A stretch of 64,000 nucleotides of DNA from Oscillospiraceae bacterium (GTDB taxonomy: Bacteria > Bacillota > Clostridia > Oscillospirales > Oscillospiraceae), in contig CAJTFN010000014.1 of NCBI GenBank assembly GCA_910575815.1, positions 1 through 64,000 of the forward strand. The letters are read 5' to 3'. This document shows positions 8,171 to 16,206 of this stretch, piece by piece. Below the pieces are notes generated by a model. The model made no database searches. It was not told where the DNA came from and saw only the letters and a program-made list of their open reading frames with translations. Every line of letters starts with the position of its first letter. The stretch's first letter is position 1. A program made the translations under genes and the position numbers.

Positions 8171-9014
8171 ACCCCGCGGGCTCCGGGTAGGATACCTCCG
8201 GCCGGGGATATCCCAGGGCGGCAATGTTCTCCTCGTTCAGCTCCTGAACGGAAAGCGCCAAGGGCTCCTCCCCTTCGGTGCGGGTGTTCAGCCATTCCTC
8301 CAGCGCCGCGCCGTCCACCGGGTCGGTTCCCCAGAGCTGTCCGGAGAGATTTCCGTCCAGGGGAACCCGGGACGCCTGGTACCAGTCGCCAGTGAGAATG
8401 TAGTATACCAAACCGTCCCCGTCGGTATCCGCTTCCCGGGGGAAGGCGGCGGCCAGCGTCTCGTCCTCCGCCGTCACCGAGAGGTCCCAGGCATCCACGT
8501 CGCAAATCTGCTCATAGACCCCGCCCTCCGGGCTGTACTGATAAAGGGAAAAAGGCCAGAAGCGCCCCGCCCAGCCCTGGTTGTGAGACCAGCCCGCCCG
8601 GGCGGTCCCGCTGCCGTAGAAGGTCAGGTCCGGAAACGCGGAGAGCTCCAGCCGCAGCGCTCCCCCGTCAAAGCCGTAAACCAGTCCCTGCATCCCGGCC
8701 GTGCAGGCGTTGGTCCAGTAGACGATCAGCTCCTTATCCCCGTCCCCGTTCACGTCCTCAACGGCGAATTGATTCCCCTCGGCGGGACCCAGGTCCGTGG
8801 CGCGCTCCAGCTCCGTGCCGTCGGGAAGAACGCCCCGCAGATACATGTCCCACAGAGCCTTGCCGTAAGCCAGACGCCGGTCCGTGTCTTTGGCGGACGC
8901 CTCCGCCGGAACTTCGGTCTCCCCCGGCGCGGGAGCCGCTCCGCAGGCGCTCAGGGTCCCCAGCAAAAGCCCGGAGACGAAGATTCCGCAGAGCATCCAA
9001 ATGAAATGCTTCAT
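8169..9014 (-). CDS. Lipoprotein with a calcium-loop-like DxNxDxD motif
   Basis: 281 residues. Signal peptide with lipobox LSAC (Cys24 as lipidation site), then a low-complexity linker. DVNGDGDKELIVYW (about residues 89-102) is a Ca-binding loop of the FG-GAP/VCBS type, and a second acidic DTDGDG occurs near 196. It is expected to sit on the outer face of the membrane. I do not recognise a specific family. It is encoded on the same strand as the stalk-domain protein but separated by about 150 bp, so co-transcription is uncertain. Confidence 0.75.
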   Translation of the reverse strand: MKHFIWMLCGIFVSGLLLGTLSACGAAPAPGETEVPAEASAKDTDRRLAYGKALWDMYLRGVLPDGTELERATDLGPAEGNQFAVEDVNGDGDKELIVYWTNACTAGMQGLVYGFDGGALRLELSAFPDLTFYGSGTARAGWSHNQGWAGRFWPFSLYQYSPEGGVYEQICDVDAWDLSVTAEDETLAAAFPREADTDGDGLVYYILTGDWYQASRVPLDGNLSGQLWGTDPVDGAALEEWLNTRTEGEEPLALSVQELNEENIAALGYPRPEVSYPEPAG

Positions 9015-9174
9015 GGCATCGCTTCTTTCCTATGTACTTGTCTTTTATTATAGACGTATGGAAGTAGACTTTTGTTACAAACTTTTCCGAAATTTTTGAA
9101 AAATTTTCTCTCTGTATGGCCGTTCCTCCTCCCACATATACTAGAGAAAGCAAATGCCATGAAAGGAGAACATT

Positions 9175-9819
9175 ATGGAAGCTCATTACCCCTTCACGCT
9201 CCCGCCCCTGCCCTATGGCTACGACGCCCTGCTGCCGGAGATTGAGGAGCGGACCCTGCATTTCCACCACGACAAGCACTTCGCCACCTATATCGATAAC
9301 CTGAACAAGCTCCTGGAGCAGCATCCCAGCTGCCAGGACTGGTCCCTGGAGCAGCTGGTTCAGGAGTGCTCCCGCCTGCCGGAGGACATCCGCCAGGGCG
9401 TGCGGAACAACGCCGGCGGCGTCTATAACCATGACCTCTACTTCAAAACCCTGGCCCCGGGCCCGGTCACCTCGCCGGAAGGGCCGCTGGAGGACGCCAT
9501 TGCCCGGGAGTTTGGCGATTTGGAGAGCTTGAAGACCGTCATGAAAAACGCGGCTCTAGGTCAATTCGGCTCCGGCTGGGCCTGGCTGGTCAGCGACAGG
9601 GAGGGCCGCCTGTCCGTGGTGAAGACCCCCAATCAGGACACGCCGCTTCCCTTGACGCCGCTGCTGCTGTGCGACGTGTGGGAGCACGCCTATTACCTGG
9701 ACTACCAGAACCGCCGGGGAGACTACTTCGAGGGCTGGTGGCGGAAGGTGAATTGGCCTGAAATTTCCAAAGCCTATGACGCGCTGCTGGAAAACCACAT
9801 CCGCCGGGCGGAGGGATAA
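9175..9819 (+). CDS. sodA: Superoxide dismutase, Fe/Mn type
   Basis: Converts superoxide to peroxide and oxygen in the cytosol. 214 residues, normal length. Metal ligands fit the family: His31 in HFHHDKHFATY, His in NHDLYF (near residue 84), and Asp and His in DVWEHAYYLDYQNRRGDY (near 164-168). The start follows AAAGGAGA by 6 nt. It is a stand-alone gene; together with rubrerythrin at 38.5 kb it fits oxygen defence in an anaerobe. Iron versus manganese preference cannot be decided by eye. Confidence 0.96.
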   Translation: MEAHYPFTLPPLPYGYDALLPEIEERTLHFHHDKHFATYIDNLNKLLEQHPSCQDWSLEQLVQECSRLPEDIRQGVRNNAGGVYNHDLYFKTLAPGPVTSPEGPLEDAIAREFGDLESLKTVMKNAALGQFGSGWAWLVSDREGRLSVVKTPNQDTPLPLTPLLLCDVWEHAYYLDYQNRRGDYFEGWWRKVNWPEISKAYDALLENHIRRAEG

Positions 9820-9882
9820 GCCGGAATTGGAAAACGCGGACGGATTCCCCGGTTTCTTTTCGCGCCCCTGGAAAACTCCCTA

Positions 9883-9911
9883 TTGACAAATCGCTTCCAT
9901 CTGCGTATGAT
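9883..9911 (+). promoter_or_regulatory. Sigma-A promoter of the PTS-IIC-like gene
   Basis: TTGACA (9883-9888), 17-bp spacer, TATGAT (9906-9911). The palindrome at 9912-9945 begins directly after it. Confidence 0.85.
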
Positions 9912-9945
9912 AAGCCTTACAGGTGTCTTGACACCTGTAAGGCTT
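9912..9945. promoter_or_regulatory. Perfect 34-bp palindrome at the transcription start
   Basis: Two 16-bp arms, AAGCCTTACAGGTGTC and its exact complement, around a 2-bp TT centre. It spans the expected start of transcription (about 9918) of the permease gene. The position suits a repressor operator; as RNA it would form a long hairpin with an impossibly small loop unless the top pairs open. A weak T-stretch follows, so it is not a good terminator. Confidence 0.65.
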
Positions 9946-9985
9946 TGCCTTGCCGCAAATCGAAGGAAAGAGACAGGTATCTCCC

Positions 9986-11095
9986 ATGGAACACATAAAG
10001 TCGTTTTTAAAACGGAAAAACATCGTCCTCTCCGCCCGCCGCTATGGCATTGACGCCCTGGGGGCGATGGCCCAGGGCCTCTTCTGCTCCCTGCTCATCG
10101 GCACCATTTTAAACACCGTGGGCTCCCAGTTCCACATCGATTTTCTCACCGCCGAGATTATCACCATCAACAAAGTGGGCTATACCATCGGCGGTATGGC
10201 CTCCTTCATGAGCGGCGCGGCCATGGCCGTGGCCATCGGCCATGCCCTCCAGGCGCCGCCCATGGTCCTCTTCTCTCTGGCCACGGTGGGATACGCCTGC
10301 AACGCCCTGGGGAAGGCCGGAGGCCCTCTGGCGGTGCTCTTTGTGGCCATCATTGCCTCCGAGGTGGGCAAGGCCGTCAGCAAGGAGACCCGGGTGGATA
10401 TCCTGGTGACCCCCATTGTCACCACGCTGGTGGGCATAGGGGCGGCCTGGGTAATCGCGCCTCCCATTGCCGGCGCGGCCAGCGCCTTTGGACAGGTCAT
10501 CATGCGGGCCACGGAGCTCCAGCCCTTCCTGATGGGCATCCTGGTCTCCGTTTTGGTGGGCGTGGCGCTGACCTTGCCCATCTCCTCCGCCGCCATCTGC
10601 TCCGTCCTGGGGTTGACGGGACTGGCGGGCGGGGCCGCCGTAGCGGGGTGCTGCGCCCAGATGGTGGGCTTCGCCGTGATGAGCTTCCAGGAAAACGGCT
10701 GGGGCGGTTTGGTGAGCCAGGGCCTGGGAACCTCCATGCTGCAAATGCCCAATATCGTGAAGAACCCCCGGATTTGGATTGCGCCCACGGTGACCTCCGC
10801 CATCACGGGGCCCATCGCCACCTGCCTGTTCCGTCTGGAGATGAATGGCGCGGCTATCAACTCCGGCATGGGCACCTGCGGCCTTTGCGGACAGCTGGGA
10901 GTTTGGACAGGCTGGGTGGCTCCCAGCGAGACGGCGATTGCCAACGGCGCGGCGGCCATCGTCCCCGGGGCCATGGACTGGGCGGGACTGCTCCTGATTT
11001 CCTTCGTGCTTCCCGCGGTGATTAGCCCGATGATTCATCAGCTCTGCCGGAGGGCGGGCTGGGTAAAGACCGGGGACCTGACCCTGGAGAGCTGA
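9986..11095 (+). CDS. PTS-type EIIC-like membrane permease (PfoR/PTS_EIIC_2 family)
   Basis: 369 residues with about 9-10 hydrophobic segments; no IIA or IIB domain is fused. The sequence (ARRYGIDALGAMAQGLFCSL at the start, SSAAICSVLGLTGLAGGAAV, and the Gly-rich NSGMGTCGLCGQLGVW) fits the stand-alone EIIC-like family of COG3641 (PfoR), of unknown substrate. The ATG at 9986 is 8 nt after AGACAGG; an ATG 36 bp upstream has no site. It is transcribed alone between a strong promoter with palindromic operator and a bidirectional terminator. It sits in the cytoplasmic membrane. Whether phosphoryl transfer from HPr is used is unknown, since no partner subunits are near. Confidence 0.85.
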   Translation: MEHIKSFLKRKNIVLSARRYGIDALGAMAQGLFCSLLIGTILNTVGSQFHIDFLTAEIITINKVGYTIGGMASFMSGAAMAVAIGHALQAPPMVLFSLATVGYACNALGKAGGPLAVLFVAIIASEVGKAVSKETRVDILVTPIVTTLVGIGAAWVIAPPIAGAASAFGQVIMRATELQPFLMGILVSVLVGVALTLPISSAAICSVLGLTGLAGGAAVAGCCAQMVGFAVMSFQENGWGGLVSQGLGTSMLQMPNIVKNPRIWIAPTVTSAITGPIATCLFRLEMNGAAINSGMGTCGLCGQLGVWTGWVAPSETAIANGAAAIVPGAMDWAGLLLISFVLPAVISPMIHQLCRRAGWVKTGDLTLES

Positions 11096-11130
11096 GTCCA
11101 TCGGACGCTGCGCAGAAAAGAGAGAACCTG

Positions 11131-11174
11131 CCAGCCACAAACCGGACAGAAAAGACAGTCCGGCTTGTGGCTGG
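11131..11174. terminator. Bidirectional terminator
   Basis: 17-bp stem with one mismatch (CCAGCCACAAACCGGAC / GTCCGGCTTGTGGCTGG) followed by CGTTTT, between the convergent permease and glycosyltransferase genes. Confidence 0.8.
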
Positions 11175-11183
11175 CGTTTTCAT

Positions 11184-12266
11184 TCACACGGCTTGCTCCG
11201 ACAACGCTTGAAAGAAAGCCCGGTTGTGGAGAACCGCCGGGGAATCCGGCTTATAGGACGCGGCCAGGTCATTGAAGGCCTTCGCCCGTTCCGTATCGCC
11301 CAGACGGCTGTAGCAGACGCACAATTGGATGCAGGGGAGGTAACCGTAGCAGTCAGGAGAGACAAAGCCGCCCCGGCGGTCGTCCCGGGTGCAGGTCAGG
11401 GCCAGAGCGTACCAGTAGGCGGCCTGGCGGTACTGCTCCTTCTGGAAAAACCAGAGGCCGATTTCGCAGCAGACCTCGGCCCGGGGCCGGTCATAAGCGA
11501 AGGTTCGGAACAGCGCCTCCAGGGCCTCCCGCGGACGGCTCAGCTTCTGGTGGCAATAAGCGCAGTGGCAGCAGGCGTCGATGTTGTTTTCCACCCATCC
11601 CCGGCCCTCGTCCAAAAACCGCTCAAAGACCTTCAGGGCCGTTTCCCAATCGTGGTGATAATAGAGCTCCCGGCCGTAGTAGAATTGCTGGCGGGGCTCC
11701 AGGACCTCTCCGGCCTCCAGCCGCGCCTGGTAGATTCTCAGGTTCCGGTCCGGGTCGGAGGGACGGGTTTTGCGGTGCGTGACGGCAAAGTCCGCGTAAA
11801 GGGTTTTTCCCAGAGGCGTGACCGCTTCGTGGACAGCCCCCGCCCAGCTCATCCCGGCCCGGTTTTTGATGAGCCGCTCCCGGTAGTAAGAGAAGGTTAC
11901 ATGACCGCCTTCATCAAAGCCGGTGTGATAGGGGGCCATGACCACCGAAACGGCTGGGTCCAAGGACTCCTTTAAGGCCAGGAAGGCGGCTTGGTCCTCT
12001 TCCAGAAGCACGTCGTCGGCGTCCAGCCACATACAGTAATCCATGGACGCGTGGGAGAAGGACTCGTTTCGGGCGGCGGCGAAGTCGTCCTGCCAGGGGA
12101 AGTCAAAAATCAAATCGGTAAACCGGGCGGCAATGTCCTTTGTGCGGTCCGTGGAGCCGGTATCCACGATCACGATTTCATCCACCAGATGGGATATGCT
12201 GCCCAGGCACCTGCCCAACACGTCCTCCTCGTTTTTCACAATCATGCACAGACTGACGCTCGCCAT
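11184..12266 (-). CDS. Family 2 glycosyltransferase with helical-repeat C-terminus
   Basis: 360 residues. GT-A domain at about 1-200: SLCMIVKNEEDVLGRCLGS, the nucleotide-sugar motif VDTGSTDRT and the metal-binding DXD-type LDADD. The C-terminal part (about 200-360) is helical with TPR-like spacing and several Cys/His (CCHCAYC). This GT2 plus TPR layout is typical of clostridial enzymes that glycosylate surface proteins. The start follows AAAGGAGG by 8 nt. It lies directly downstream, on the same strand, of two Thr-rich collagen-like proteins, which are the obvious candidate substrates; that link is inference. Confidence 0.88.
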   Translation of the reverse strand: MASVSLCMIVKNEEDVLGRCLGSISHLVDEIVIVDTGSTDRTKDIAARFTDLIFDFPWQDDFAAARNESFSHASMDYCMWLDADDVLLEEDQAAFLALKESLDPAVSVVMAPYHTGFDEGGHVTFSYYRERLIKNRAGMSWAGAVHEAVTPLGKTLYADFAVTHRKTRPSDPDRNLRIYQARLEAGEVLEPRQQFYYGRELYYHHDWETALKVFERFLDEGRGWVENNIDACCHCAYCHQKLSRPREALEALFRTFAYDRPRAEVCCEIGLWFFQKEQYRQAAYWYALALTCTRDDRRGGFVSPDCYGYLPCIQLCVCYSRLGDTERAKAFNDLAASYKPDSPAVLHNRAFFQALSEQAV

Positions 12267-12299
12267 AGGGGGAGCCTCCTTTGGATTCAGTGTGATTAT

Positions 12300-12327
12300 A
12301 CTCCCGTCGGCTCTCACCGGCGGGAGT
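12300..12327 (-). terminator. Hairpin between collagen-like and glycosyltransferase genes
   Basis: 11-bp stem ACTCCCGTCGG / CCGGCGGGAGT with one G-T pair and a 6-nt loop, but no T-run. It may partially terminate or protect the upstream transcript. Confidence 0.4.
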
Positions 12328-12355
12328 ACATGGTTTTGACTTTGCAGGTTTGTGT

Positions 12356-13447
12356 TTATGCTACTTCGAAATCCAATTCTTTTTCCACCTCGTGCTCCGG
12401 GATGTTTGTCGAGTCCGACCCGTCCAGCTGGATGATGGTCAGGGAGGCCCCGGCTCCGTTGCCCACCAGGACGGCGGCCCCGGCAAGGGTGAGGGGGTAC
12501 AGCTGAAGGGAGATGGTGGAGTTCGCAGTCAGATTAACCGTGATCTGATTCTCGAAGCTGGAGGTGGAAACCACGGGGGCGATGGTGGACGCGACGTTAT
12601 TTGTGCCGTTAATCACCAGCCGGGTTCCCATCAGCAGGGCCAGCGTGGTATTCACATGGTAGGAGATCTGATAGGTGCCCGCCTCGGCCACGGTGAACAC
12701 CGTGTTCCCGGAATTGACCGTGATGCTGGGGGACAGAACCTGAGCGTTGGGCAGAGAGATGGGGGTGCCGCCCACCGCCACCGAGAAGGTGCTGCCCTGG
12801 GTGTTGGCGGCAAAGGCGGCGGGAAGGCCGGGGCTGGTGGCTCCGGTGGGTCCGGCGGGCCCGATGGCGCCTGTGGCGCCCGGGAGGCCTGCCGGTCCGG
12901 CCGCACCAACGGGACCAGCCGCGCCGTCCGGCCCAGTGGGACCAGCAGGGCCGGTGGGACCCATTTCACCCGTTGCGCCGGGACTGCCCGGAGCTCCCGT
13001 CACACCTTGCGGCCCCTCCGGCCCGGTGGGGCCAGTGGGGCCCGTGGCACCGGCGGGACCCTCCGCTCCGGTGGGGCCGGTGGGTCCCGTAGGCCCGGTG
13101 GGACCTTCGGCGGGACCCTCGGGACCAGCGGGACCCTCGGGGCCGGCGGGACCGGGAAGAATGGGAGCCTTCATGGCCGCGCTCAGCTTGGCGGTCAGCA
13201 GGGTCTGCTGCTCCATCACATCGGACAGGGTATCCTGCACGCTCTGGTTGACCTTCATGACCTCGTCAAACGCGGCGGCCTCTTCCAGACCCGGCAGGGT
13301 GCCCAGGACATATTGCAGCTTTTCGCCCTCGGCGTTGAGGATATGGCTCAGGCTGAGCTCCTCCGCTGCAATGGAGGAGATGATCTCATTGAGGCTCCCC
13401 TCCCGGGTCAGCGGGGGATCCACTTGGGGAAACTTAGGCATTGACAT
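12356..13447 (-). CDS. Collagen-like surface protein 1 (BclA/exosporium type)
   Basis: 363 residues. Conserved N-terminal domain (about 1-95, with [25 protein letters not shown]-type core), a collagen-like Gly-X-Y block (about 97-208, rich in GPT and GPA, one phase slip at GPAEGP), then a C-terminal beta domain of the BclA/C1q type (about 210-345) and an acidic tail. No signal peptide, as expected for spore-coat or exosporium proteins loaded from the mother cell. Gly-X-Thr triplets are typical O-glycosylation sites. The start follows GAGGAGGG. It lies 13 bp after the paralogue upstream, so the two are co-transcribed. A phage tail-fibre origin is an alternative for collagen-like proteins. Confidence 0.85.
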   Translation of the reverse strand: MSMPKFPQVDPPLTREGSLNEIISSIAAEELSLSHILNAEGEKLQYVLGTLPGLEEAAAFDEVMKVNQSVQDTLSDVMEQQTLLTAKLSAAMKAPILPGPAGPEGPAGPEGPAEGPTGPTGPTGPTGAEGPAGATGPTGPTGPEGPQGVTGAPGSPGATGEMGPTGPAGPTGPDGAAGPVGAAGPAGLPGATGAIGPAGPTGATSPGLPAAFAANTQGSTFSVAVGGTPISLPNAQVLSPSITVNSGNTVFTVAEAGTYQISYHVNTTLALLMGTRLVINGTNNVASTIAPVVSTSSFENQITVNLTANSTISLQLYPLTLAGAAVLVGNGAGASLTIIQLDGSDSTNIPEHEVEKELDFEVA

Positions 13448-13460
13448 GAGACATCCCTCC

Positions 13461-14489
13461 TCAGCTCAGGCGGGTAATGGACAGGGTCGCCCCGGCGGCG
13501 CCAGGCAGCAGCGTGGCCGAGCCGAGAATACCGAACATTTGCAGAGAAACGGTGGTCCCGGCGCTCAAATCCGTGATGATCTCGTTGGAGAAGTGACTTA
13601 AAAGCTGAGGCGTCACGGTGGAGGCCAGGTTGGGCGCGTTGTTGATCAGCAGCCGGGTGCCGCTGGCCAGGGCCGTGGAGGTGTTGAGATTATAGGCCAG
13701 CCGGTAGCGACCGGCGGTGTTCACGGTAAACACGGTGTTCGCCCCGTTTACCGTAATGCCCGCGGGCAGCACCTGGCTGTCCGGCAGGGGAACCAGGGTG
13801 CCCAGTACAATGACGGGCACAAGGGAACCGCTGGTGTTGGCGGCAAAGGCGGAGGTGGCGGTGACGCTGGGGCCGGTAGCACCGGTAGCGCCGGTGGCTC
13901 CGGTAGCGCCGGTGGCGCCCGCTGCGCCGGTAGCGCCCGCCGCGCCGGCAGGACCGGTGGCGCCCGCCGCGCCGGTGGGGCCAGTGGGCCCGGTGGGGCC
14001 GGCAGGACCCGTGGCTCCGGCCGCGCCGGCCGCGCCTTCAATGCCCTGAGGGCCTTCCGGACCGGCAGGCCCGGTGGCGCCGGTGGCTCCGGCAGCACCC
14101 GTGGCACCGGTAGCGCCAGCAGCGCCGGTAGCCCCGGCCGGACCGCCGGCAGGGCCGGTGGGGCCGGTAGCCCCGGTGGGCCCAGTGGGTCCCTGCATGG
14201 GAGCGGCTGCCAGAGCGCCCTGCATCTTCGACTTCAGGAAGAGCTGGTTCTGCACGGCGGTCTCCAGCATGCTGCGGACGCTCTCGTTGGCGGCCAGCAC
14301 GTCGCTGACCGTAGCGGGGGGACCGCTGAGCCCCGGAAGAGTGCCCAGAATATATTGAAGCTTCTCGCCTTCGGCGTTGAGAATGTGGCTCAGGCCCAGC
14401 TCCTCCATAGCGATGGAGGAGAGAATCTGGTTGACCGCGTCTTCGCGCTGAATGGGCGGGTCAATGTTGGGAAAACTTGGCATGGACAT
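13461..14489 (-). CDS. Collagen-like surface protein 2 (BclA/exosporium type)
   Basis: 342 residues with the same architecture as its downstream paralogue: shared N-terminal domain (about 1-97), Gly-X-Y block (about 99-206) richer in GAT and GAA triplets with one phase slip at GPAGGPAG, and a C-terminal BclA/C1q-like beta domain (about 210-342). No signal peptide. AAAGGAG lies about 10 nt before the ATG. The GAT repeats suggest heavy Thr glycosylation. It is the first gene of the presumed three-gene unit ending in the GT2 gene. About 100 bp upstream on the minus strand CGCATAGGATG loosely resembles a sporulation sigma-E/K -10, weak support for sporulation control. Confidence 0.84.
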   Translation of the reverse strand: MSMPSFPNIDPPIQREDAVNQILSSIAMEELGLSHILNAEGEKLQYILGTLPGLSGPPATVSDVLAANESVRSMLETAVQNQLFLKSKMQGALAAAPMQGPTGPTGATGPTGPAGGPAGATGAAGATGATGAAGATGATGPAGPEGPQGIEGAAGAAGATGPAGPTGPTGPTGAAGATGPAGAAGATGAAGATGATGATGATGATGPSVTATSAFAANTSGSLVPVIVLGTLVPLPDSQVLPAGITVNGANTVFTVNTAGRYRLAYNLNTSTALASGTRLLINNAPNLASTVTPQLLSHFSNEIITDLSAGTTVSLQMFGILGSATLLPGAAGATLSITRLS

Positions 14490-14961
14490 AAAACAGTGTC
14501 TCCTTTCAAGCCTCAGGCGCGGGCCGGGTCAAACCGCCGCATGAAGCGGAAGGCTCTCCCCAGCGAAGCGCCCACAGCATCCTATGCGCCCGCTGTGCGT
14601 CGGGTTCCGGCGGCACAGGTCGGTTTCAGCCGCATAAGATGGAACGGCGGCAGGGGGGCCTGCCGCACAATTCCGGCCCGGCTGTCCCATGGCCCTTGCC
14701 GCTCCCGGCTTCGTGCAGCGTGCTCCGCGTTGCGAAAAGAGCGTCCCCTCCGGATGAAAGAACGACGGGAGACGAGACCGGGGAAGCCCTTTGGAGAGAG
14801 ATGTTTGCCGGGATGGGCGCGCTTCTGAGCGGGGTTGGCTGAGACCCGCCGTATATGAAATATCCGTATTTCTAAAAGAGAACGGGACTGGCAGCCATTT
14901 GCGTGGATTCGCCAAATCGTATACCCAGAGTGGGTGACGGAGAGGAGGGCTGAGCATAGAA
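14490..14961. other. Intergenic region between collagen-like and holin genes
   Basis: 472 bp with divergent transcription on each side. It should hold the promoter of the collagen-like operon (minus) and of the holin pair (plus). ATTTG...CAAAT inverted bases occur at about 14891-14911 and TATACC near 14921. No convincing gene, strong promoter or repeat was seen. Confidence 0.4.
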
Positions 14962-15240
14962 GTGATCATTAACGCGGCCACTCTGATTTCGCTGGGGGAG
15001 CTTTTGACCGCGTTGGGCGTCATTGGAGGCGTGATTCTCTGGTGCGTCAAGTTTGTCCAGCGAAGCAGGAGGCAGAATGAGGAGCTGAAAGCCATCCGCA
15101 AGGAGCAGACTTTGATTTGCTATGGGCTGTTGGCCTGTTTGAAGGGGCTGAAAGAACAGGGCTGCAACGGCCCGGTCACGGAAGCCATGAACAGGCTGGA
15201 GGAGCACCTCAATCAGGCCGCCCATGACGAAGAGACTTGA
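14962..15240 (+). CDS. Small phage-type membrane protein preceding holin
   Basis: 92 residues. One N-terminal membrane segment (about 10-30, LLTALGVIGGVILWCVKFV) followed by a charged coiled-coil-like tail (RRQNEELKAIRKEQ). The start is GTG, about 12 nt after GAGGAGGG. Such proteins commonly precede the holin in prophage lysis cassettes of gut Firmicutes. It is followed by a holin gene 26 bp downstream. No endolysin is nearby, so the cassette is incomplete or domesticated. Confidence 0.7.
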   Translation: MIINAATLISLGELLTALGVIGGVILWCVKFVQRSRRQNEELKAIRKEQTLICYGLLACLKGLKEQGCNGPVTEAMNRLEEHLNQAAHDEET

Positions 15241-15266
15241 AGGATGGAAGGGGAGGGTCCTGATTT

Positions 15267-15557
15267 ATGAATCCGATCGATTGGAAACGAAAGCTGAGTT
15301 CCCGCAAGCTGTGGGCGGCGATAGCGGGCGTCATCACAGGCCTGGCCATGGTGTTCAAGCTGGATGAGAGCACGATCAGCTCCGTAGCGGGTGCGGTGGT
15401 GTCGGTTGCCTCCGTGGTGTCGTACATCGTCACCGAGGGTAAGGTGGACGCGGAGAGCGTCAAAAGGCCCGCGGGGGAGAAGAATTGGTCCGAGTATTCA
15501 AAAGAGGCCAGCGCGGGCTGTAGCCAGAGTGCGTCGGGAACGGACAAGGACGAGTAA
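15267..15557 (+). CDS. Phage holin
   Basis: 96 residues: N-terminal NPIDWKRKLSSRKLWAAIAG, a hydrophobic segment (about 15-30), a second (about 38-56) and a polar, acidic C-terminus. The opening and layout match small holins of the phiLC3-like type, which permeabilise the membrane at phage lysis. GGAAGGGGAGGG lies upstream. It is paired with the preceding gene and ends at an intrinsic terminator. No tail, endolysin or integrase genes adjoin; the contractile-tail prophage in this window is about 44 kb away. Confidence 0.75.
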   Translation: MNPIDWKRKLSSRKLWAAIAGVITGLAMVFKLDESTISSVAGAVVSVASVVSYIVTEGKVDAESVKRPAGEKNWSEYSKEASAGCSQSASGTDKDE

Positions 15558-15630
15558 GCGTCGGGCGGATACTCCGAGGGCGTCCGCAAAGGAGACGTGG
15601 TGAAGGAATTGTGTGCATGTGGTGCGAGAA

Positions 15631-15668
15631 AAGCCCCCGTCTATTGCGGCGCAACAGACGGGGGACTT
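15631..15668 (+). terminator. Intrinsic terminator after the holin pair
   Basis: Stem AAGCCCCCGTCT / AGACGGGGGACTT with a 13-nt loop, about 75 bp after the holin stop; the T-run is weak (CTTCT). Confidence 0.65.
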
Positions 15669-15669
15669 C

Positions 15670-16110
15670 TCTGCAAGGAGGCTTCTGTTATTTTAGCAAC
15701 CTTTTTTTCTTGAGATGTATTGTGTAAAGGGTGGTGTTGCCATCTAAATACACAGTGGCTGACGGTTCACTTGTGGCAGAATGACACAAGCTGGAGGGGC
15801 GGTGATCGACCCGCAGAAGGGAACCGAAGCGTGAGTGCCTGGGGATGACCTGGGCGCTCCGTTCTCTTTGCCGGCCCTCTCGAAGAACGCGCTTACTCGC
15901 CGCCGGCCAAGGCCGGCGGTGGTACTGCCGCGGCTCTGCCGGGGGGCGTCCCCTGCCGGTATATACCCAGCAGACGCCAACGGCGGCTTGTGCATCGGGC
16001 GCAGCCGCGCCGATCACCGGGGGCTTGGGGACTTTCAGCCACCAACAAGCGGCACAGGGTATATACCTGTGCATTGCTTGCCATTGCCATTTTTGACTGC
16101 GTCCGCTGGA
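15670..16110. other. Possible mobile-element scar without an intact gene
   Basis: About 440 bp without a credible complete gene. On the minus strand a reading frame (stop at 15688) ends in a lysine-rich tail (TIHLKKKRLLK) whose A/T-rich codons differ from the GC-rich DNA before it, as if a 3' fragment of a foreign gene were joined to unrelated sequence. I cannot name the source. Confidence 0.3.
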
Positions 16111-16117
16111 TACACGC

Positions 16118-16146
16118 TTGACTTTTTGCCGGACCGTTTATATAAT
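16118..16146 (+). promoter_or_regulatory. Sigma-A promoter of the PepSY gene
   Basis: TTGACT (16118-16123), 17-bp spacer, TATAAT (16141-16146). The start is expected about 55 bp before the coding start. A small inverted motif AATAAC-CT-TGTTATT sits at the predicted start and could be an operator. Confidence 0.85.
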
Positions 16147-16206
16147 AACCTTGTTATTATTGCGCCTTACAATGGAAGGTCTCAAGACAAGAAAGGGGTA
16201 TTTGCT

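Noticed and set aside
8144-8395. Plus-strand frame across the lipoprotein 3' end
   Set aside because: Pro/Arg-rich shadow of the lipoprotein gene, with no start signal.
12747-14107. Regular 9-bp periodic repeats considered as a CRISPR or satellite array
   Set aside because: They encode Gly-X-Y collagen triplets in frame within two intact genes; no spacers.
14529-15101. Minus-strand open frame before the holin genes
   Set aside because: Arg/Pro/Ser-rich composition, no ribosome site, and it overlaps the clear plus-strand holin-associated gene.
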